A DNA stretch of 64,000 nt from Pseudomonadota bacterium (GTDB lineage Bacteria > Pseudomonadota > Alphaproteobacteria > Sphingomonadales > Sphingomonadaceae), in NCBI GenBank assembly GCA_021847605.1, contig JAJZQN010000017.1, positions 1-64,000 of the forward strand. Reading direction: 5' to 3'. The position numbers and the translations under genes are program-made. Below are positions 59,016-64,000 of this stretch, one piece after another. How positions within the stretch are numbered: the stretch's first letter is position 1; every line of letters begins with the position of its first letter. The notes under the pieces were generated by a model. It saw only the letters and a program-made list of their open reading frames with translations. It searched no databases and had not been told where the DNA came from.

Positions 59016-61853
59016 TCAGAACTCCAGATTGAAACGGCCATAATAGAAGCCGCCGCTGATGCCATAGGGGGCATAGGCGTTGTACAGGCTGCCCGCCGTA
59101 CGGTTCACCGGCTTCAGTTTGTTGGGATAGGTGTTGAGCAGATTGTTCGCACCCAGCGATAGTTTCACGCCCTTTGCCAGCTTATAGCCGACCTCCAGGT
59201 CGAGAATGGTCTTGGGATCGAGCTTTTCGTCGACATAATCATATAGGCATCCGGCGCTATTGGCTGTGCAGGATACGAAGTCGCTGGTGTGATAGACGCG
59301 CGCGCTGGCCCGCTGTGTGATCTTGCCATAGCGGGTGGCGCGCAGGTTCAGGTTGAAATCATCCTTTTCCCACAGGATGTTGGCGATGAACTTGTTGCGG
59401 GGGGTACCTTCCGACAAATCGCCGATCTTCGCGCGGCCGATCAATGGCAGGCCCGACGCTGCAATCGGGGCTGGCACCGGATCGATATGGGTAAAGATCG
59501 TCTTGTTGAAATTGGCCGACAGGCTGAACGTCGCAGTCCCCATATTGCCAAGCCCGGCGCGATAGGTGCTGACGATGTCGAGGCCGCGTGTCCGGGTGTC
59601 TGCGGCGTTGGAGAAGAGCAGGCCGCCGGCGATGCCCTGAATACCGGCCGCCTGTAGAGCCGCGATGACCGTGGGACCGCTGAGTGTTTCGCTGAGCAGG
59701 ATGCGGTCGCGTATCTTGATCTGATAGGCGTCGACCGTGACGTTGAAATTGGGCGCAGGGGTCAGCACCACGCCCGCCGAGAAGTTGGTCGATTTTTCCG
59801 GCTTGAGCGGTACCGCGCCCAGAGCCCGCGCCGCTGCGCCATCCACCGGCAAAGCCTGCACCGGCAACAACTGGTTCACGCCGTTAATGTTGACGTTGAT
59901 GGTCGAGGATGACGCATAATGTTGCTGTTGCAGGGTCGGCGCGCGGAACCCCGTGCTGGCTGTGCCGCGAATGGCGAAGCCGCGTGTCGGTTCGATGCGC
60001 AGCGAAGCTTTGCCGGTGTCGGTGGTGCCGAAATCGGAATAATCCTCGTGCCGGCCGGCCAGGCCGAATTCGATGCCGTCGATCAGCTCGCCCTCGACAC
60101 TGGCATAGGCGCTCCAATTGTCGCGGCTCCAGCTTCCCGCGCCTTCGGGGACGAAGCCGGTGACGCCCTGTGATCCGACGCCTGTGCGGACCTGCCCCGC
60201 CAGCCATGTGCCGGGGGGCGAACGATAGCCGCCATCGATATAGGAAACCGGATCGCCTTGCCCGATCAGGAACTTGTTTTTCTTATACTCGGCGCCCACC
60301 GCAACGGCGATCGGCCCGGCCAGCCCCAGATCGAATTCCTTGCTGAGGTCCAGATTGCTGGTCCATTCGTCGAAGCGGATTTTGCCCAGATAGAAATGGG
60401 TCGGGCTGGCGGTGCCGAGCGAGGGGTTGAGCGAAGTCGTCTGCGAATATTTGACCTCATCCTGTGCATAACTTGTGGATAAGTCGAAATGCACGCCGCC
60501 GCCCAGCTCGCCGCGCAGGCCCGCAGCCGTCTGAAAATCCTCGTCATAAACATGGATGCGGGGGATATAGCCTTCGGGATAGATTTCGATGATGTTGTTG
60601 AGCGCCGCTGGCGTGCGATAGGTCAGCCATCCGGCGGCATGGCGTTTCGAATAGGTGCCGAAACTATAGAGTTCCAGCGCTTCGCCCACCGGCAGCATCG
60701 CGTCATAGCTTGCATTGCCGCCGATGACCTGAGGCTGGCCATATTTGGCGCGGATGCGCTGTGGATTGGCATTGCGCGGATCGCCGGTGGGGTAGAATGT
60801 CCCGGCGATCGGGCTGCTGGGCGTCACGGTGTTGTCCTGCAACACGCCATCGCCGGAGAAATGGATATAGCCCCCGTCCTGACCGAGCGAGAAACCTTTG
60901 TCGATCTGCCACCGGCCCTGCCAGCCGCCATTGTCGGCGGTCGCGCCCATGGTCAGTGCGGCGCCGCCCGATGTGTCGTTTTTCAGGATGATGTTGACGA
61001 CACCTGCGATCGCGTCGGAACCATATTGGGCCGATGCGCCGTCGCGCAGAACCTCGATCCGCTGGATCGAATTGCCGGGAATAAGGTCCAGATCGGGCGG
61101 TGACTGGCCGTTCTGCACCGAACCGTTGATGAAGAGCGTGGCAGTATTATGCCGCCGCTTGCCGTTCACCAGCACCAGCAACTGGTCGCCGCCAAGGCCG
61201 CGCAGCGACAGGGTTCGCACGGCCCAACTGGCGCCCGCGCCGTTGTTGGACACGTTGATCGACGGGACGAGCGTACCAAGCAGATCGCGAACCGATTGCT
61301 TGCCGCTATTTTCCAGATCCTTGGCACCCAGAACGTCGATCGGTGCCAAGCTTTCGGCAACGGTGCGGGTCGTCTGGCGCGTGCCGGTCACGATGATCGG
61401 AGTGGCATCTTCGACAGGTTCCGGCGCGGGCGCCATGGCGGTCGCGCTGATCGGGCTGCCGGGCAGGGTGGCCTGTGCGAACTGAAAGGATAAGGGGCTG
61501 CGTCGCGCCGCGCTGCTGCGCGATGCCGGTACGGCCAGAGCGATCACCCCGCTGCCGGCTTCCGACATTTTGAGGTCGGTCCCGGCCAGCAGGCGGCGCA
61601 GGGCGTCTTCTGTCGAAAGCCATCCCTGAATACGGCGACTGCGGATCGCAGCGACTTCGTCATAGGGGAAAAGGATGCGGACCCCGGACTGGCTCGACAA
61701 TTGACGCAGCGCACCGCTGAGCGGCTGAACATGAATATCGAATTTATGACGTTGGCTAAGTCCCGCGTCCGCTTTTGCGGCAGCGAAAGAGTAAGTAGGC
61801 GAAACAAGGCATGTGGCAAGGGTTAACCCTGCCAGGGCATGGCGCATCTGCAT
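59016..61853 (-). CDS. TonB-dependent receptor with N-terminal STN signalling domain
   Basis: A 945-residue outer-membrane transporter. After the signal peptide (LAGLTLATCLVSPTYSFA), an STN domain (about 35-110: FDIHVQPLSGALRQLSSQSG then DEVAAIRSRRIQGWLS) precedes the TonB box and plug (IIVTGTRQTTRTVAESLAPI and LRGLGGDQLLVLVNGKR, IEVLRDGASAQYGSDAIAGV). The 22-strand barrel follows to the aromatic end (YYGRFNLEF). STN domains usually talk to FecR-type anti-sigma proteins. No FecI/FecR pair is adjacent; the nearby ECF pair is of a different type. Substrate unknown, possibly an iron complex, oligosaccharide or cobalamin. The ATG at 61853 has better spacing to GGGA than the one at 61847. Confidence 0.95.
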   Translation of the reverse strand: MQMRHALAGLTLATCLVSPTYSFAAAKADAGLSQRHKFDIHVQPLSGALRQLSSQSGVRILFPYDEVAAIRSRRIQGWLSTEDALRRLLAGTDLKMSEAGSGVIALAVPASRSSAARRSPLSFQFAQATLPGSPISATAMAPAPEPVEDATPIIVTGTRQTTRTVAESLAPIDVLGAKDLENSGKQSVRDLLGTLVPSINVSNNGAGASWAVRTLSLRGLGGDQLLVLVNGKRRHNTATLFINGSVQNGQSPPDLDLIPGNSIQRIEVLRDGASAQYGSDAIAGVVNIILKNDTSGGAALTMGATADNGGWQGRWQIDKGFSLGQDGGYIHFSGDGVLQDNTVTPSSPIAGTFYPTGDPRNANPQRIRAKYGQPQVIGGNASYDAMLPVGEALELYSFGTYSKRHAAGWLTYRTPAALNNIIEIYPEGYIPRIHVYDEDFQTAAGLRGELGGGVHFDLSTSYAQDEVKYSQTTSLNPSLGTASPTHFYLGKIRFDEWTSNLDLSKEFDLGLAGPIAVAVGAEYKKNKFLIGQGDPVSYIDGGYRSPPGTWLAGQVRTGVGSQGVTGFVPEGAGSWSRDNWSAYASVEGELIDGIEFGLAGRHEDYSDFGTTDTGKASLRIEPTRGFAIRGTASTGFRAPTLQQQHYASSSTINVNINGVNQLLPVQALPVDGAAARALGAVPLKPEKSTNFSAGVVLTPAPNFNVTVDAYQIKIRDRILLSETLSGPTVIAALQAAGIQGIAGGLLFSNAADTRTRGLDIVSTYRAGLGNMGTATFSLSANFNKTIFTHIDPVPAPIAASGLPLIGRAKIGDLSEGTPRNKFIANILWEKDDFNLNLRATRYGKITQRASARVYHTSDFVSCTANSAGCLYDYVDEKLDPKTILDLEVGYKLAKGVKLSLGANNLLNTYPNKLKPVNRTAGSLYNAYAPYGISGGFYYGRFNLEF

Positions 61854-62036
61854 TGTCTGTTCCCCTGTATCGGCGGCGCTCCAGGCCGCTCTGATCCCAC
61901 CTAACGAAGGAGATTCTATATTCCGCTATTGTGTATTCACCTGCGGCGACAGACGGAATTGCTTATGCGTTGATGAGAATTACAGACGATCAAGTAGCCG
62001 CTCAATATAATGAGCATTCCTGTCGCGATACAGCGA

Positions 62037-62804
62037 TCAGGATGTTTGCAAAAACCACCGGCGCGATGCTTCCAGTCCAATCGCGGTCAATCGGCCGGAA
62101 TGATAGGCGCCGGTGTCGATGCCGATGCGATTGGGCTGTTCGTCCACATCTTCGCTGATCGTGTGGCCGTGGACGACCATCCACGGATGTGCGCCCCGAT
62201 GCGCCAGAAATTCCTGCCTGATCCAGCGGAGGTCTGCGCCGTCCTGCTCCTCGATCGGCTTGCGCGGACGGATGCCGGCATGGACGAACAGATAATCGCC
62301 GATGATGGTGAAATCGCCCATGCCATCGATGAAGTCGACATGAGCGCGCGGAATGCTCGTCAGCATCCATGATGCAATATCGTCATCGTCCATGCGCCGA
62401 TAATCGGCTTCGTCCAGCCCATAGCTGATCAGCGTCGCCGCCCCTTCCATACGGCGGAAAATGGGTATGGCGCGCACATCGCCCCGCGCCGCCAGCACGA
62501 ACACCTCTTCATGATTGCCCTTGAGGCACCGTATGTCGCCGCCTGTAGCGATCAGCGCCATGGCGCGTTCGATCACCTGTCGCGAGGAAGGACCACGATT
62601 GATGAAATCGCCCAGAAAGACGATGTGCGGGGCAAGGGGCTGCCTGACCGCATCATCCTGACCCACCATGTCGAGCAATATGTCGAGCAGGTCGGCGCGC
62701 CCATGAATGTCGCCAATGGCATAGACGCGCGTGTCTTCGCCGACGCTGGGTGCGGGCCTGTCGGAAGGGGCGCGGGGTCGCAGCCATGTGCGCCACCGGG
62801 TCAT
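62037..62804 (-). CDS. Serine/threonine-type metallophosphoesterase
   Basis: A 255-residue calcineurin-like phosphatase of the bacterial PPP type (PrpA/ApaH relatives). The metal and catalytic motifs are present in order: YAIGDIHGRADLL, VFLGDFINRGPSS, LKGNHEEVFV and the later FVHAGIRP and VVHGHTISED. A basic N-terminus (MTRWRTWLRPRAPS) precedes them. Likely substrates are phosphoproteins or dinucleoside polyphosphates. It begins 15 bases after the dcd stop and is therefore the last gene of a minus-strand run with cytidine and dCTP deaminases. Confidence 0.9.
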   Translation of the reverse strand: MTRWRTWLRPRAPSDRPAPSVGEDTRVYAIGDIHGRADLLDILLDMVGQDDAVRQPLAPHIVFLGDFINRGPSSRQVIERAMALIATGGDIRCLKGNHEEVFVLAARGDVRAIPIFRRMEGAATLISYGLDEADYRRMDDDDIASWMLTSIPRAHVDFIDGMGDFTIIGDYLFVHAGIRPRKPIEEQDGADLRWIRQEFLAHRGAHPWMVVHGHTISEDVDEQPNRIGIDTGAYHSGRLTAIGLEASRRWFLQTS

Positions 62805-62820
62805 GGACAGGCCCGTCGCA

Positions 62821-63375
62821 TCACAGGCGCGGCAGCGTTACGCCCCGTTGCCCCATATATTTGCCGGCGCGGTCGGCATAGCTGACCTCGCATGGTTCAT
62901 TCCCCTGAAGGAACAGGAATTGGCATGCGCCTTCATTGGCATAGATTTTTGCGGGCAGCGGCGTGGTGTTGGAAAATTCCAGCGTCACATGACCTTCCCA
63001 GCCCGGCTCCAGCGGCGTCACATTCACGATGATGCCGCAGCGCGCATAGGTGGATTTGCCGAGGCAGATGACCAGCACATCGCGCGGCACCCGGAAATAT
63101 TCGACGGTGCGGGCGAGGGCAAAGCTGTTGGGCGGGATGATGCAGCAGTCGGTCTTGCGATCGACCAGGCTTTTGCCGTCGAAATTCTTGGGATCGACGA
63201 CCGCGCTGTCGACATTGGTGAAAATCTTGAACTCGTCGGCGACGCGCGCGTCATAGCCATAGGATGACAGGCCGTAGCTGATGCAGCCGTCGCGCTTCTG
63301 ATTTTCCACGAACGGCTCGATCATGCCGTTCGTCATCGCCTGTTCGCGAATCCATTTGTCGGAAAGAATGGCCAT
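62821..63375 (-). CDS. dcd: dCTP deaminase
   Basis: A 184-residue trimeric enzyme that deaminates dCTP to dUTP. Conserved motifs: [11 protein letters not shown] at the start, [31 protein letters not shown] (catalytic Glu/substrate loop), [20 protein letters not shown] and [22 protein letters not shown]. The last carries the active-site residues, and ends in the short tail [16 protein letters not shown]. It lies between the cytidine deaminase and phosphatase genes, nine bases below the former, so the three are likely one operon for pyrimidine nucleotide balance. Confidence 0.96.
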   Translation of the reverse strand: MAILSDKWIREQAMTNGMIEPFVENQKRDGCISYGLSSYGYDARVADEFKIFTNVDSAVVDPKNFDGKSLVDRKTDCCIIPPNSFALARTVEYFRVPRDVLVICLGKSTYARCGIIVNVTPLEPGWEGHVTLEFSNTTPLPAKIYANEGACQFLFLQGNEPCEVSYADRAGKYMGQRGVTLPRL

Positions 63376-63384
63376 GGGCGTGTG

Positions 63385-63846
63385 TCAGCTCTTCCTGATG
63401 GGGGTTATGCCCAGATCGGCGGGGCCGAATGCGTCGGGCAAAAGGTCGGTGATACGATAATGGGCGATGCGGTCGCCCGATGGCGTCGCGCAATGGATGG
63501 CGATTTCGCGTCCCGCCATCTGTTCCGCCTCGTTGATGATCTGGCGGCATCGGCCGCATGGGGTGACGAGTGCTTCTCCGCTGCCGTCCATTGCGCCCCC
63601 GACGACGGCGATTTCCTCGACATCGGCAAAGCGGCCCTGCGCGTTGACGCAGGCCAGCGCGACGGTTTCGGCACACAGGGACAGGCCATAGCTGGCATTT
63701 TCGAAATTGCAGCCGACCACGACGCTGCCATCGGTCAGGCGGACGGCGGCGCCGACGGCGAAGCGGCTATAGGGCGCATGGGCATGCTCCATGGCCGACC
63801 GGGCGGCGGCCACCAGTTCCGTCAATTTCCTGTCATGCTCCGTCAC
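63385..63846 (-). CDS. cdd: Cytidine deaminase
   Basis: A 153-residue tetrameric-type cytidine deaminase that makes uridine. The zinc and catalytic motifs are in NFENASYGLSLCAETVALAC, where Cys-Ala-Glu replaces the usual His-Ala-Glu, and VTPCGRCRQ, which gives the other two Cys ligands. The GTG at 63846 is chosen as start: it overlaps the stop of the upstream gene (GTGA), the typical coupling in this operon. The ATG at 63864 in the track would lengthen the overlap. The gene is followed nine bases later by dcd. Confidence 0.93.
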   Translation of the reverse strand: MTEHDRKLTELVAAARSAMEHAHAPYSRFAVGAAVRLTDGSVVVGCNFENASYGLSLCAETVALACVNAQGRFADVEEIAVVGGAMDGSGEALVTPCGRCRQIINEAEQMAGREIAIHCATPSGDRIAHYRITDLLPDAFGPADLGITPIRKS

Positions 63847-64000
63847 GGCGCCACTACATCCCATCTAACCGGTCCATCGACCCCGTCGATATGCCGCATA
63901 TCCGTCGCTGTCCACATCACCCATGGGCGGCTGGCATAGTCGGGCGGAAAGAAGTTGCCGTCCAGCCACAGGGTACGGTTGATACCGCCGCCGATGTCGT
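63843..64000 (-). CDS. 3' end of an uncharacterised gene at the window edge
   Basis: A partial minus-strand reading frame of about 51 codons running off the right edge and ending at the TGA at 63843-63845. The visible C-terminus reads GGGINRTLWLDGNFFPPD, then YASRPWVMWTATDMRH and ends VDGPVRWDVVAP. The Trp/Pro-rich segment suggests an exported or enzyme C-terminus, but no family is recognised. It shares the GTGA overlap with the cytidine deaminase gene, so it is the upstream member of the same operon. Confidence 0.7.
   Translation of the reverse strand, partial: DIGGGINRTLWLDGNFFPPDYASRPWVMWTATDMRHIDGVDGPVRWDVVAP

Overview
The window looks like a chromosomal segment of an alphaproteobacterium of the order Sphingomonadales (Sphingobium or Sphingomonas type). 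The grounds are high GC, the DUF1013/TrcR, DUF1192, DUF1465 and DUF465 families typical of alphaproteobacteria, a clear CtrA cell-cycle regulator with clustered GANTC sites upstream, a DksA lacking most zinc cysteines, a TonB receptor with an STN domain, and a palindromic repeat (TTCTCGAC...CTCGAAACGAACGGA) scattered through gene gaps. No rRNA, tRNA, CRISPR array, insertion sequence or integrase was seen. Most of the window is core genome; only the left edge is phage-derived.

Layout. 0.1-2.8 kb: the 3' end of a gene-transfer-agent-like tail cluster, with a frameshifted tail/host-specificity gene and a DUF2793 gene. 3-8.6 kb: OmpA, YdeI-like, a ChaN-like unknown, Cu/Zn superoxide dismutase, an RNA 2',3'-cyclic phosphodiesterase and a Bax-inhibitor-1 membrane protein. 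8.8-16.8 kb: GST, exported S9 peptidase, two uncharacterised proteins, ClpA and DUF1192. 16.9-23.7 kb: quinone oxidoreductase, an LpxH-like phosphatase next to a glycosyltransferase, TrcR, acyl-CoA ligase and MsrA. 23.9-32.7 kb: threonylcarbamoyl-AMP synthase, DUF815 ATPase, sugar dehydrogenase, a MarR/NlpC/ArgC block and an M17 peptidase. 32.8-37.7 kb: a minus-strand run of SerS, NlpD-like LysM/M23 lipoprotein, K+ channel and RimO. 37.8-42.2 kb: host-attachment protein, a serine/glycine-rich surface protein with a PEP-CTERM-like tail, DksA, PilZ, two DUF465 proteins and DUF1465. 42.3-49.9 kb: TamA-TamB-SdaA. 50-55.5 kb: porin-like protein, thioesterase, WrbA and pirin opposite a LysR regulator, CtrA and a mini chemoreceptor. 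55.6-59 kb: an ECF sigma/anti-sigma pair facing an S8 protease and an exported 11-residue-repeat protein. 59-64 kb: TonB receptor, metallophosphoesterase, dCTP deaminase and cytidine deaminase.

The most interesting local system is the 55.5-59 kb block. The sigma factor gene, the divergent S8 protease gene and the repeat protein gene all carry the same candidate promoter, TGAAAC-N13-CGTT. In the sigma/protease gap it is nearly palindromic and is readable both ways. This suggests a small autoregulated envelope-stress regulon that includes an LEA-like protein. Also worth attention: the ctrA promoter, the repeats that occur as inverted pairs only between convergent genes, a catalytically degenerate LytM-domain protein, and the frameshifted GTA gene. 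I found no obviously new multi-gene defence or mobile system.
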